DNA from: Metabacillus_B sp050107715
GTDB taxonomy: Bacteria > Bacillota > Bacilli > Bacillales > Bacillaceae
Assembly: GCF_050107715.1 (NCBI RefSeq)
Contig: NZ_JBNILN010000001.1
Span: 186,001-250,000, forward strand
Direction of reading: 5' to 3'
Length of the DNA: 64,000 bases
In this document: one piece after another, positions 1 through 7,930 of the stretch
Layout of the letters: the number at the start of each line of letters is the position of its first letter
Position numbering within the stretch: position 1 is the first letter of the stretch
Made by a program: the position numbers and the translations under genes
Notes under the pieces: model-generated
Told to the model about the DNA's origin: nothing
Database searches by the model: none
What the model saw: only the letters and a program-made list of their open reading frames with translations

Positions 1-1326
1 TTTTGTAAATGGCTCGATGAAGCCCATTACGATCATTTCAGTTGCTTCTTCTTCAGAAATTCCGCGGCTCATAAGATAAAACAGCTGCTCTTCAGATACT
101 TTCGAAACTTTCGCTTCGTGCTCTAAAGAAATGTTGTCGTTCAAAATTTCATTGTAAGGAATGGTATCTGATGTGGATTCATTATCCATAATCAGAGTAT
201 CGCACTCGATGTTGGAACGGGCGCCTTCCGCTTTGCGTCCAAAATGAACGATACCACGATAGGTTACTTTTCCGCCCTGCTTGGAAATGGACTTCGATAC
301 AATGGTGGATGACGTATTCGGTGCAAGGTGGATCATTTTTGCTCCGGCATCCTGGTGCTGTCCTTTTCCTGCAAGTGCAATGGAAAGAGTCATTCCGCGT
401 GCGCCTTCCCCTTTAAGAACCACGGCTGGATACTTCATAGTCAGCTTGGAGCCGATGTTACCATCGATCCATTCCATGGTTGCCTGTGCGTCGCAAACAG
501 CGCGCTTTGTAACAAGGTTGAAGACGTTGTTTGCCCAGTTTTGAATCGTTGTATAACGGCAGTAGCCGCCTTTCTTAACAATTATTTCAACAACCGCACT
601 GTGAAGGGAATTGGTTGTGTATACCGGTGCTGTACAGCCTTCTACGTAATGAACATGTGCACCTTCGTCAACGATAATCAGCGTTCTTTCAAATTGACCC
701 ATATTTTCGGAGTTGATGCGGAAATACGCCTGAAGCGGTGTATCCACCTTTACTCCTTTTGGAACATAAATGAAAGATCCGCCCGACCAAACCGCAGAGT
801 TTAATGCTGAAAACTTGTTGTCGGTAGGAGGAATTACTTTGCCCCAGTGCTCGCGGAAAATATCTTCATTTTCTTTCAAAGCACTGTCCGTATCCTTAAA
901 TACGATTCCCATTTCTTCAAGGTCTTCCTTCATGTTGTGGTATACAACCTCAGATTCGTACTGCGCAGAAACACCGGCAAGGTATTTTTGCTCAGCTTCA
1001 GGAATCCCGAGCTTATCAAAAGTCCGCTTGATTTCCTCAGGGACTTCATCCCACGAACGCTCAGATTTTTCTGATGGTTTTACATAGTACGTAATTTCAT
1101 CAAAATTAAGGGCATTTAAATCTCCGCCCCATTGAGGCATCGGCATATTGTAAAAATGTTCAAGTGATTTTAAACGGAAATCAAGCATCCACTGAGGCTC
1201 TTCCTTCATGCGCGAAATTTCTTCGACGATTTCTTTCGTTAAACCGCGCTTTGAACGGAAGATGGAGACGTCTTTATCAGAAAAGCCGTATTTGTAATCC
1301 CCAATATCAGGCATTTTTTTAGCCAT
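1..1326 (-). CDS. sufB: Fe-S cluster assembly scaffold protein SufB (3' end cut by window edge)
   Basis: The frame is open from the ATG at 1326 down to base 1, 442 codons without a stop; SufB is normally about 465 residues, so roughly 23 C-terminal residues lie outside the window. The translation starts MAKKMPDIGDYKYGFSDKD and contains VWSGGSFIYVPKGVKVDTP, a stretch typical of SufB and absent from SufD. SufB forms the SufBC2D scaffold on which Fe-S clusters are built in the cytoplasm, with SufS and SufU delivering sulfur. It is the last gene of sufCDSUB; 37 bases separate it from sufU. The family call is secure. Confidence 0.96.
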   Translation of the reverse strand, partial: MAKKMPDIGDYKYGFSDKDVSIFRSKRGLTKEIVEEISRMKEEPQWMLDFRLKSLEHFYNMPMPQWGGDLNALNFDEITYYVKPSEKSERSWDEVPEEIKRTFDKLGIPEAEQKYLAGVSAQYESEVVYHNMKEDLEEMGIVFKDTDSALKENEDIFREHWGKVIPPTDNKFSALNSAVWSGGSFIYVPKGVKVDTPLQAYFRINSENMGQFERTLIIVDEGAHVHYVEGCTAPVYTTNSLHSAVVEIIVKKGGYCRYTTIQNWANNVFNLVTKRAVCDAQATMEWIDGNIGSKLTMKYPAVVLKGEGARGMTLSIALAGKGQHQDAGAKMIHLAPNTSSTIVSKSISKQGGKVTYRGIVHFGRKAEGARSNIECDTLIMDNESTSDTIPYNEILNDNISLEHEAKVSKVSEEQLFYLMSRGISEEEATEMIVMGFIEPFTK

Positions 1327-1363
1327 CCGTCTTCACTCCTTTTTTCAGATTTTATAATAAATG

Positions 1364-1804
1364 TCACTGCCCTTGGCTTTGAACACCTTTTTCCATCGCT
1401 TTCCATGAGAGCGTCGCACATTTTATGCGGGCCGGGAATTTGGATACTCCTTGCAGAGCTTCGATATCCCCTAAGTCTATCGTATCATCGTATTCATTTC
1501 CTTGCATCATATCTGAAAAGATTTCTGACAGTTTTAAAGCCGTTTCAATATCCTGACCCTTGATTGCCTGGGTCATCATGGAGGCGGAAGCCATGGATAT
1601 GGAGCATCCTTCGCCATCAAACTTCGCATCTGCGACTTTTCCGTCTTCAATCTTCATGGTCAGGTGAATCCGGTCCCCGCAGGTTGGATTGTTCATATCC
1701 ACGGTCAGGCTATCCTCAAGAGAGCCTTTATTGCGGGGGTTTTTATAATGATCCATGATCACTTGGCGGTACAGTGTATCAAGATTTTGGTTGTTAAAAG
1801 ACAT
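1364..1804 (-). CDS. sufU: Zinc-dependent sulfurtransferase SufU
   Basis: 146 residues, usual for Gram-positive SufU. It accepts persulfide sulfur from SufS and passes it to the SufBCD scaffold. The zinc ligands are visible: Cys42 and Asp44 in NPTCGD, Cys67 in GEGCSIS, and Cys129 in RIKCATL, matching the C-D-C-C set of Bacillus SufU. I placed the start at MSFNNQNLDT; a longer open frame upstream runs through the sufS 3' end and has no family similarity. The start overlaps the sufS stop by 11 bases, implying translational coupling. Confidence 0.95.
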   Translation of the reverse strand: MSFNNQNLDTLYRQVIMDHYKNPRNKGSLEDSLTVDMNNPTCGDRIHLTMKIEDGKVADAKFDGEGCSISMASASMMTQAIKGQDIETALKLSEIFSDMMQGNEYDDTIDLGDIEALQGVSKFPARIKCATLSWKAMEKGVQSQGQ

Positions 1805-3014
1805 TTGTGAAGTACTCCTTCGTTTTGATGAGCCCGCTGACGAGCTGATCAATGTCTTCCTCCGTGTTATAGAGATAGAAGCTCGCCCGGGCAGTCGCTG
1901 AAACATTCAGCCACTTCATAAGCGGCTGTGCACAGTGATGCCCCGCGCGGACTGCGATTCCCTCGGCATCCAAAACGGTAGCCACATCATGAGGATGGAC
2001 ATCCTCAATATTAAAGGTAACCAGACCTGCACGCTCTTTAGGTCCATAAATCGTAATTCCCTCAATATCGCTCATCTTCTCCATCGCATAGGCAGCAAGC
2101 TTATGCTCATGTTCAAGAATGCTGTCAAGACCGACGTCTTCCAGAAAATCAATAGCCGCCCCTAAACCGATGGCTCCCGCAATGATCGGCGTACCTGCTT
2201 CAAACTTCCAGGGAAGCTCTTTCCAAGTCGATTCATACAAACCGACGAAATCAATCATTTCACCGCCGAATTCGGCTGGTTCCATGTTTTCAAGAAGTGC
2301 CTTTTTCCCATAAAGAACTCCCGTGCCGGTGGGTCCGCACATTTTATGAGCTGAGAAAGCAAAGAAATCACAGTTCAAATCCTGAACATCCACACGCATA
2401 TGCGGAGTGCTCTGCGCTCCATCCACAACCATAACAGCACCGTGCCTGTGGGCAATCGAACCAATCTCTTTTACAGGATTTATTGTGCCCAAAACGTTTG
2501 AAACCTGCATAACAGAGACGATTTTCGTATTTTCCGTAATCGTGTTCTCAGCATCTTCCAAAGAGATGGTTCCATCCTCCTGAAGGGGAATATACTTCAA
2601 TTGGGCGCCCGTCGCTTTGGCTGCCTGCTGCCATGGAATCACGTTCGCATGGTGCTCCATATGGGTAATGACGATTTCATCGCCCTCTTTTAAATTCTCG
2701 CGGGCATAACTTAAGGCAACAATGTTTATTGCAGTTGTAGCTCCTCTAGTGAAGATTACCTCTTCAGATGAGGATGCATTTATGAATTTGCGGACCTTTT
2801 CTCTGGCTCCTTCATATCCGTCGGTTGCTTTTGTCCCGAGGGTATGAACACCGCGGTGCACATTTGAGTTATATTCCCGATAGTAAGCTGTCAATGCTTC
2901 AATCACTGCGAGCGGCTTTTGAGAAGTCGCTGCGCTGTCCAGATAAACAAGATCCCTTCCGTTGACTTTCTGGTCAAGAATCGGAAACTGTTTTTGGATG
3001 GATTGAATATCCAT
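1794..3014 (-). CDS. sufS: Cysteine desulfurase SufS
   Basis: 406 residues, group II cysteine desulfurase of the PLP aminotransferase class V fold. It converts cysteine to alanine and leaves a persulfide on the enzyme for SufU. The PLP lysine is K224 in FSAHKMCGPTGTG, the nucleophile is C361 in RAGHHCAQP, and the cofactor-binding aspartate and histidine are in VVDGAQ and THMEHHAN. The start codon overlaps the sufD stop by one base (TAATG). Third gene in the SUF operon. Confidence 0.97.
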   Translation of the reverse strand: MDIQSIQKQFPILDQKVNGRDLVYLDSAATSQKPLAVIEALTAYYREYNSNVHRGVHTLGTKATDGYEGAREKVRKFINASSSEEVIFTRGATTAINIVALSYARENLKEGDEIVITHMEHHANVIPWQQAAKATGAQLKYIPLQEDGTISLEDAENTITENTKIVSVMQVSNVLGTINPVKEIGSIAHRHGAVMVVDGAQSTPHMRVDVQDLNCDFFAFSAHKMCGPTGTGVLYGKKALLENMEPAEFGGEMIDFVGLYESTWKELPWKFEAGTPIIAGAIGLGAAIDFLEDVGLDSILEHEHKLAAYAMEKMSDIEGITIYGPKERAGLVTFNIEDVHPHDVATVLDAEGIAVRAGHHCAQPLMKWLNVSATARASFYLYNTEEDIDQLVSGLIKTKEYFTNVF

Positions 3015-4312
3015 TATCTTACTTTCCTTTCAATCACTTCAACAAGCTGTTTTTTAACACCCTCAACCGGCATCTTCCTTACCACCGGATCAAGGAAGCC
3101 AAAAATAACAAGACGTTCTGCTTCAGCCTGTGATATCCCCCTGCTCATCAGATAGAATAGCTGGATCGGATCCACACGGCCAACGGAAGCAGCATGTCCG
3201 GCTGTTACATCGTCTTCATCAATTAACAGGATCGGGTTGGCATCTCCGCGGGCTTTTTCGCTAAGCATCAGCACACGGGATTCCTGCTCTGCATTGGATT
3301 TAGAAGCGCCAAGCTCAATTTTTCCGATACCGTTAAAAATGGAAGTGGCACTGTCTTTCATCACACCGTGTTTTAAAATGTAGCCTTCAGAGTGTTTTCC
3401 GAAGTGAACGACCTTTGTCGTAAAGTTCTGGGATTGTTCTCCCCGTCCTACTACGACAGTTTTGGTGTCCCCAAAAGATCCGTCCCCTACAAGATTGGTT
3501 ACGTTTTCTGAAACCGTATTTCCGTCGTTCATCATGCCTAGAGCCCACTCGATCCGGGCATCCCGGCCAGCTACACCACGGCGATTTACATAGGAAGTAA
3601 CATTTTTTGAAAGGGTGTCTACTGCCCCGTATGTTACGCGGGAATTGGTATTGGCAATTACTTCTGTCACGATATTGAAAATCGCTTCTTCCTCACCAAC
3701 AGAAATATAATTCTCAACATATGTTACAGAGCTGTTATCTTCCGCAACGACTAGCACATGATTAAAGACAGCATTCGCTTTTTCGTGGATAAAAACCGCT
3801 TGAAGAGGTGCTTTTAACTCCACGTTTTTTGGTACATAGACAAATGTACCTCCATTTAAAAGGGCTGCGTGCAAAGCCGTGAGCTTATGCTCATCCGTCT
3901 TTACCCCGTCCTGCATGAAATATTTCTGAACAAGGCTGCCGTGCTCCTTAACGGCTGTGAAAATATCCGCCACGATCACTCCGTTTGCTTTTGCTTCTTC
4001 TGACAGCGAAACATAGGCTGGAGTATGATCTCGCTGAATGTAAAGGGTCTGGTCCTGGTCTTCAGAATCTACAAGGATTTTAACCGCTTCATCCAGTTCA
4101 TCAAGAGATGTATACGCCTGGCTGTCAACGGTATGCCGGGTAAACTCTGTGAAGTTCCAGTTCTTAATATTCGTTTTATCCGGTTTTGGCATCGGAAGGT
4201 CTTCGGACTTCTCCATCGCCTGCAAGCGAAGGTTCTTCATCCAATCCGGTTCGCCGTTCTTAGCAGAAAAGCCGGCTACATAATCTTTATCGAATTTGAT
4301 TTGCGTTTCCAA
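3014..4312 (-). CDS. sufD: Fe-S cluster assembly protein SufD
   Basis: 432 residues with the SufBD beta-helix core and the C-terminal family signature around SRGISQAEAERLVIFGFLDPV. SufD pairs with SufB and SufC in the SufBC2D scaffold and is linked to iron entry. N-terminal MKNLRLQAMEKSEDLPMPK is typical of SufD. It lies 18 bases after sufC and runs directly into sufS. Confidence 0.96.
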   Translation of the reverse strand: METQIKFDKDYVAGFSAKNGEPDWMKNLRLQAMEKSEDLPMPKPDKTNIKNWNFTEFTRHTVDSQAYTSLDELDEAVKILVDSEDQDQTLYIQRDHTPAYVSLSEEAKANGVIVADIFTAVKEHGSLVQKYFMQDGVKTDEHKLTALHAALLNGGTFVYVPKNVELKAPLQAVFIHEKANAVFNHVLVVAEDNSSVTYVENYISVGEEEAIFNIVTEVIANTNSRVTYGAVDTLSKNVTSYVNRRGVAGRDARIEWALGMMNDGNTVSENVTNLVGDGSFGDTKTVVVGRGEQSQNFTTKVVHFGKHSEGYILKHGVMKDSATSIFNGIGKIELGASKSNAEQESRVLMLSEKARGDANPILLIDEDDVTAGHAASVGRVDPIQLFYLMSRGISQAEAERLVIFGFLDPVVRKMPVEGVKKQLVEVIERKVR

Positions 4313-4330
4313 ATTGAGCCCTCCTAACGC

Positions 4331-5116
4331 TTACGCTTCTTGTCCGACAGTTTCGTCTTCGATCCCAAGTTCTTCTTTGATCCACTCATAGCCTTCCGCT
4401 TCAAGACGCTGAGCAAGCTCAGGTCCGCCGGATTTCACTACGCGTCCCTGCATCATTACATGAACCTTATCCGGTGTAATGTAGTTAAGAAGGCGCTGAT
4501 AGTGGGTAATGATCAGGCATCCGAAGTTTTCGTTGCGCATTTGGTTGATTCCTTTGGAAACGACCTTAAGAGCATCAATATCCAAACCTGAGTCTATTTC
4601 ATCAAGGATCGCGATTTTCGGTTCAATCATCATCAGCTGAAGGATTTCATTGCGCTTTTTCTCCCCGCCGGAAAACCCTTCATTCAGATAACGCTGAGCC
4701 ATATCTGGATCCATTTCAAGGTATTCCATGTTTTCATCCATTTTGCGGATGAATTTCATTAGAGAAATTTCTTGTCCTTCTTCACGGCGTGCGTTAATAG
4801 AAGAACGAAGGAAGTCAGCATTTGTAACACCGCTGATTTCGCTTGGGTATTGCATGGCGAGGAACAGTCCTGCGCGTGCGCGCTCATCTACTTCCATTTC
4901 CAGAACATCTTCACCGTCAAACGTGATGCTGCCTTTTGTTACTTCGTACTTAGGATGTCCCATAATAGCAGAAGAAAGAGTGGATTTACCCGTTCCGTTC
5001 GGTCCCATAATTGCATGGAATTCCCCGCTCTTGACTTCAAGGTTGACCCCTTTCAGAATTTCTTTCCCGTCGATCTCAACGTGTAAATCCTTAATAGTTA
5101 AAGTTGAACCTGACAT
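4331..5116 (-). CDS. sufC: Fe-S assembly ATPase SufC
   Basis: 261-residue ABC-type ATPase without a membrane partner; it powers conformational change in the SufBC2D scaffold. Visible motifs: Walker A GPNGTGKST, signature FSGGEKKRNEI and Walker B IAILDEIDSGLD, the last being the SufC form. I chose ATG 5116 (MSGSTLTIKDL), preceded by GGAGGTAGTAAC; the upstream in-frame extension of 37 residues is leader sequence. First gene of sufCDSUB. Confidence 0.96.
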   Translation of the reverse strand: MSGSTLTIKDLHVEIDGKEILKGVNLEVKSGEFHAIMGPNGTGKSTLSSAIMGHPKYEVTKGSITFDGEDVLEMEVDERARAGLFLAMQYPSEISGVTNADFLRSSINARREEGQEISLMKFIRKMDENMEYLEMDPDMAQRYLNEGFSGGEKKRNEILQLMMIEPKIAILDEIDSGLDIDALKVVSKGINQMRNENFGCLIITHYQRLLNYITPDKVHVMMQGRVVKSGGPELAQRLEAEGYEWIKEELGIEDETVGQEA

Positions 5117-5340
5117 GTTACTACCTCCATCGATAACGGATTTTATGCGTAAAGAACAGCTTGTGACGCCGGCTGTGGACCTCCCTGCAAACCCGTGCAG
5201 AAGCGCGGAAATGCGGAAAACGTTCAAGACGCGCGGCAGGTCACTGCCCTTCTTTCCAGCAGTTTTAAAAACAAATGATTCTCATTTTATTCTCATTCTA
5301 ATCTTATAACAAATGAAATCTGAATACAACCGTTACACAG
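5117..5340 (-). promoter_or_regulatory. suf operon leader, promoter and Fur-like box
   Basis: Reading the minus strand, TTGTAT and TAAGAT with 17 bases between them (about 5320-5297) make a plausible sigma-A promoter. Just downstream, at 5273-5299, are two GAGAAT hexamers followed by ATGAGAATCATT, a good match to a Fur-type operator. About 150 bases of untranslated leader then reach the sufC ribosome-binding site. Promoter and operator are read by eye; regulation by Fur is inference. Confidence 0.45.
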
Positions 5341-5445
5341 TTCCATATTCTTTATGTAGATCAGGCAGCTTTTCAGAAAGGAAACCTTCTTACACAAGCG
5401 CCCGGTGACCCAATCATACCATTATATCAGCAAAAAACCGAACTC

Positions 5446-5477
5446 AACAAAAAAAGGGCCGTGCATTCACGGCCAGC
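5446..5477 (-). terminator. Rho-independent terminator after the small ORF
   Basis: On the minus strand the stem GGCCGTGAATGCACGGCC is followed by a run of T. It lies 12 bases beyond the small ORF stop codon. Confidence 0.75.
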
Positions 5478-5488
5478 TTTTCATTCTA

Positions 5489-5686
5489 TTATTGATGTGC
5501 TTTCCGATTATGGGCTGCGGCCATTCTCATACTTTCACGATAGCTTTTTTCACGTTCCTGTTCAACTTTAAGACGATTATCAAGTTTACGGCCATATTCT
5601 GCATAACTCATACCATGTGCCTGATGCATTGCTTTTTCCATTTCGGCCGTATGTTCCAATTCCAGCTTTTGCTGAGTAAGAATAAT
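5489..5686 (-). CDS. Small protein of unknown function, possible ATT start
   Basis: A frame encoding 50 residues from ATG 5641 (MEKAMHQAHGMSYAEYGRKL), or 65 residues from an ATT at 5684-5686. The ATT sits 7 bases after AAAGG, while no Shine-Dalgarno precedes the internal ATG; a TTG at 5659 is a third option. An upstream in-frame TGA excludes longer forms. The product is charged and Arg/Glu/His-rich, with no signal peptide or membrane segment. A clean terminator follows at once (5449-5475), which supports a real transcription unit. I do not recognise the family. Confidence 0.5.
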   Translation of the reverse strand: MILTQQKLELEHTAEMEKAMHQAHGMSYAEYGRKLDNRLKVEQEREKSYRESMRMAAAHNRKAHQ

Positions 5687-5856
5687 GAATCATCCTTTCG
5701 GTTTTTTCAACAGTTTCATCATACCAAACTGCTGTTTTATTTCCAATGCGGCTGAGAGGCTGTAAAATCCTTTCACTTATGAGTTAGCCTGATTAGCGAA
5801 ACCCTAAACCTCTATTGGCAGTTTTGCTTGCAAATGCTTCGTTTTAGACAGTGCTT

Positions 5857-6010
5857 TTGAACTGCCCCCACTTAATTTAAAATTTGAAGTGGGGGATTCC
5901 TAAGAACACGGGCGTATCCGCCCGTTATTGATTAGGCGATCCCCGCAGTCCCTGCGGTTAGAAGCCTCAAGGCTTCGGTCAGAATATTTTGGCTCGCATT
6001 TGCATCACGG
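5857..6010 (-). ncRNA. Probable TnpB guide RNA (omega/reRNA)
   Basis: In TnpB systems the RNA overlaps the 3' end of tnpB and the right end, and its guide is the flanking sequence. Here, on the minus strand, several hairpins follow one another: GAAGCCTTGAGGCTTC, CCGCAGGGACTGCGG, ACGGGCGGATACGCCCGT, and the terminal CCCCCACTT/AAGTGGGGG hairpin. If the end is TCAA, the guide would begin AAGCACTGTCTAAAAC at base 5856 and run downward. RNA ends and guide length are inferred from the family, not shown here. Confidence 0.55.
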
Positions 6011-7053
6011 TCGTGGCGTATGCCGCACGACGGACAGTCCCACGTTCGCAAGGCGAGACTGTTTACTTCTTTGTGGCGATAGCCGCAATGGGAACAGAGC
6101 TGGCTCGACGGGAAACTTTTTCCGACAGCGATGACCTGTTTGCCGTACCATTTGGCTTTGTATTCGAGCATTGAACGAAACTCGGACCAGCTCGCTTCGC
6201 TGATCGCTTTTGCGAGTTTACGGTTTTGAATCATATTTTTCACTATTAAGTCTTCGATGCCAATCACGTCGTGGTTTTTGACGATCTCGGTCGAAATCTT
6301 ATGAAGATAATCGTTTCGTGCGTTCACGATGCGTTCGTGGATAAGGGCAACTTTCGTCTTTTGCTTTTTCCAGTTACTTGAACCGAAGGTTCTGCGGGAC
6401 AAGACACGCTGTGCTTTGGCGAGCTTTTCTTCGAGGTTTCGAAAAAACCTTGGGTTTTGGTAAATCGTCCCGTTTGAGAGGACGGCGAAACTCTTTAACC
6501 CAACATCGATGCCAACTGAAGAGTCTGCCTTTTGCAGCTCGGCGACTTCCGTCTCGGCTAGAAGCGAAACAAAGTATTTGCCGCTCGGGCTTCGCCTCAC
6601 GGTCGCACTGAGGATGCGGCCTTCGACCTCGCGGCTTTTGGCAAATGTCACAGCCCCGAGCTTCGGGAGTTTGATCTTTTTACCGACGATGGCGATGTTG
6701 CCGTTCGTTTGTTTCGTGGTGTAGGACTGGACTGGGTTATTCTTTGACTTAAAAATGGGCTTTTCGTTTTGTTTTTTAAAGTAACGGGTGTAAGCGTCCG
6801 CTAAATTTTTCAGCGACGACTGGAGGGAGACGCTGTCGACCTCTTTCAGCCAAAGCAGCTCTTTTTTCAATACGGTAAGCAACGCGGAACAGGTGTTATA
6901 CGTGAGCCCTCTTTGAGTCGATTGATAGGCGTCCTCCCATTTCCGAAGAAAATGATTGAACACGTAGCGGGAGCACCCGATCGTTTTGTTGATAAGAATT
7001 TCCTGTTCTTTGTCTGGATAGATCCGAAACTTATAGGCTTTGTGTGTTTTCAA
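5932..7053 (-). CDS. tnpB: RNA-guided nuclease TnpB
   Basis: 373 residues, OrfB/IS605 family, thought to be an ancestor of Cas12 nucleases. Order: N-terminal helix-turn-helix (OrfB_IS605 N-term, start MKTHKAYKFRIYP), RuvC-like core and zinc ribbon. The catalytic triad appears intact: D183 in GIDVGLKSF, E267 in GIEDL, D350 in HDRDANAS. Zinc cysteines are C320, C323, C340 and C343 (LCSHCG and CPSCG). TnpB cuts DNA at sites matching a guide carried by an RNA made from the element's right end, which helps keep the element. No frameshift or truncation is seen. Confidence 0.93.
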   Translation of the reverse strand: MKTHKAYKFRIYPDKEQEILINKTIGCSRYVFNHFLRKWEDAYQSTQRGLTYNTCSALLTVLKKELLWLKEVDSVSLQSSLKNLADAYTRYFKKQNEKPIFKSKNNPVQSYTTKQTNGNIAIVGKKIKLPKLGAVTFAKSREVEGRILSATVRRSPSGKYFVSLLAETEVAELQKADSSVGIDVGLKSFAVLSNGTIYQNPRFFRNLEEKLAKAQRVLSRRTFGSSNWKKQKTKVALIHERIVNARNDYLHKISTEIVKNHDVIGIEDLIVKNMIQNRKLAKAISEASWSEFRSMLEYKAKWYGKQVIAVGKSFPSSQLCSHCGYRHKEVNSLALRTWDCPSCGIRHDRDANASQNILTEALRLLTAGTAGIA

Positions 7054-7174
7054 AACAGTTCACCCCCTCTGTCTATTATAGGGAACTGACGTTCTTTTAT
7101 TCAAGTGAAAAAGCAATTCATCCCCCACTTTACACTACGTAGGAAGTGGGGGTCTTCTCGCCAGAGAGGATAAA

Positions 7175-7371
7175 TTTTTTATTAAAGTGCTCTGTAAAAC
7201 ATAGCTGTTAATTGCAGCCTGCAGGCGTTCACTTAGGGCTTTGACCCTCCTCCTAGCTTCGCGGCTGCCGTGTCTCACCTCACCCGCTGCTTTCAAGCAT
7301 AAAATCTTGCGCCTTCCGCTCCAATCAACAGCCGTTAAAATCTGCACCACCCTTTAACAAAGCTAAAAAAA
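7175..7371. repeat. Dispersed intergenic repeat, copy 1
   Basis: A diverged copy of a roughly 150-200 bp element flanked by AGCTGTTAATTGCAGC on one side and CCAATCAACAGCCGTTAA on the other, with TTTAACAAAGCT at the edge. Similar half-motifs recur at 20.0, 20.2, 30.4, 34.7 and 37.1 kb. Such elements are common between genes in Bacillaceae. It lies directly beside the left end of the tnpB element. Confidence 0.6.
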
Positions 7372-7397
7372 GAGCCGAAAATCCGGGCTCTTTTCAC
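7371..7397 (-). terminator. Terminator after yurZ
   Basis: Minus strand stem GAGCCCGGATTTTCGGCTC followed by seven T, just beyond the yurZ stop. Confidence 0.8.
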
Positions 7398-7404
7398 CAT
7401 CGTC

Positions 7405-7773
7405 TTATTGTTTAAGCTGATTAAGCTCAGTCATACATTCCTGAACAAGGGTCACTGCCTGGCTCATCGCTGCACCGCCGCCAAACGCTGCAGTTACGCC
7501 AATTGCCTCCAGAATTTCCTTTTCACTTGCTCCCTGATCGAGGCAGCCCTTTGTATGATAGATGATGCAATATTCATCCTGTGAATATAGACTGATTCCG
7601 AGAGCAATCAGCTGCTTGTCCTTTTGGGAGAGCTCCCCTGCCTGAAAACATGCTTCCGTGAATGCATTATACTGATGTGCAAGGTCGGGCATTTTTTGAG
7701 TAAAGGCTCCCAGACCCATCTTATACTGGTGCAGGGCGGCTTCTGTTGAGTTGCGCGGCTCCATATGTTCCAT
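7405..7773 (-). CDS. yurZ: Carboxymuconolactone decarboxylase / AhpD-like protein (YurZ)
   Basis: 122 residues from MEHMEPRNSTEAALHQYK; the longer open frame upstream has no family match. The central EYCIIYHTKGCLDQGASEKEI is the CMD/AhpD core, with Cys and His in the order C-x3-H and a second Cys three residues on. AhpD-like proteins include thiol peroxidase partners, but the substrate here is unknown. B. subtilis yurZ occupies the same place between sufC and metQ, so this is the likely orthologue. A terminator follows. A start three codons later is possible. Confidence 0.85.
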   Translation of the reverse strand: MEHMEPRNSTEAALHQYKMGLGAFTQKMPDLAHQYNAFTEACFQAGELSQKDKQLIALGISLYSQDEYCIIYHTKGCLDQGASEKEILEAIGVTAAFGGGAAMSQAVTLVQECMTELNQLKQ

Positions 7774-7896
7774 CCTATTCCACTCCCATTTATAAATGTC
7801 AGAGTTAGTATGCCACGAAACATATAAGACATGCACACTCAGTTCTGACCTCGTTTCAATCGGAGACCGGGCTTGAATGGTCTGTTTTCAGATAGT

Positions 7897-7926
7897 AAAA
7901 AAGAGCTCCAAATGGGGCTCTTTTTC
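7897..7926 (-). terminator. Terminator of the metNPQ operon
   Basis: Minus strand stem GAGCCCCATTTGGAGCTC followed by a T run, immediately after the metQ stop. Confidence 0.85.
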
Positions 7927-7930
7927 GTTT

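Larger units (their letters stand above)
5857..7169 (-). mobile_element. IS200/IS605-type element with tnpB only
   Basis: A tnpB gene is bracketed by two imperfect hairpins sharing the arms CCCCCACTT and AAGTGGGGG: 5863-5896 on the right end and 7121-7152 on the left end. Such subterminal hairpins mark IS200/IS605 elements. No tnpA transposase is present, so it cannot move alone. Boundaries are inferred: the right end may finish at TCAA (minus strand, 5857-5860), and the left end may abut TTTAT (7170-7174) as target motif. It sits between sufC and yurZ, which are neighbours in B. subtilis, so it is an insertion relative to that order. Confidence 0.75.

Noticed and set aside
5857..7169. Complete autonomous IS605 with tnpA
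   Set aside because: No Y1 transposase frame within or beside the element on either strand.
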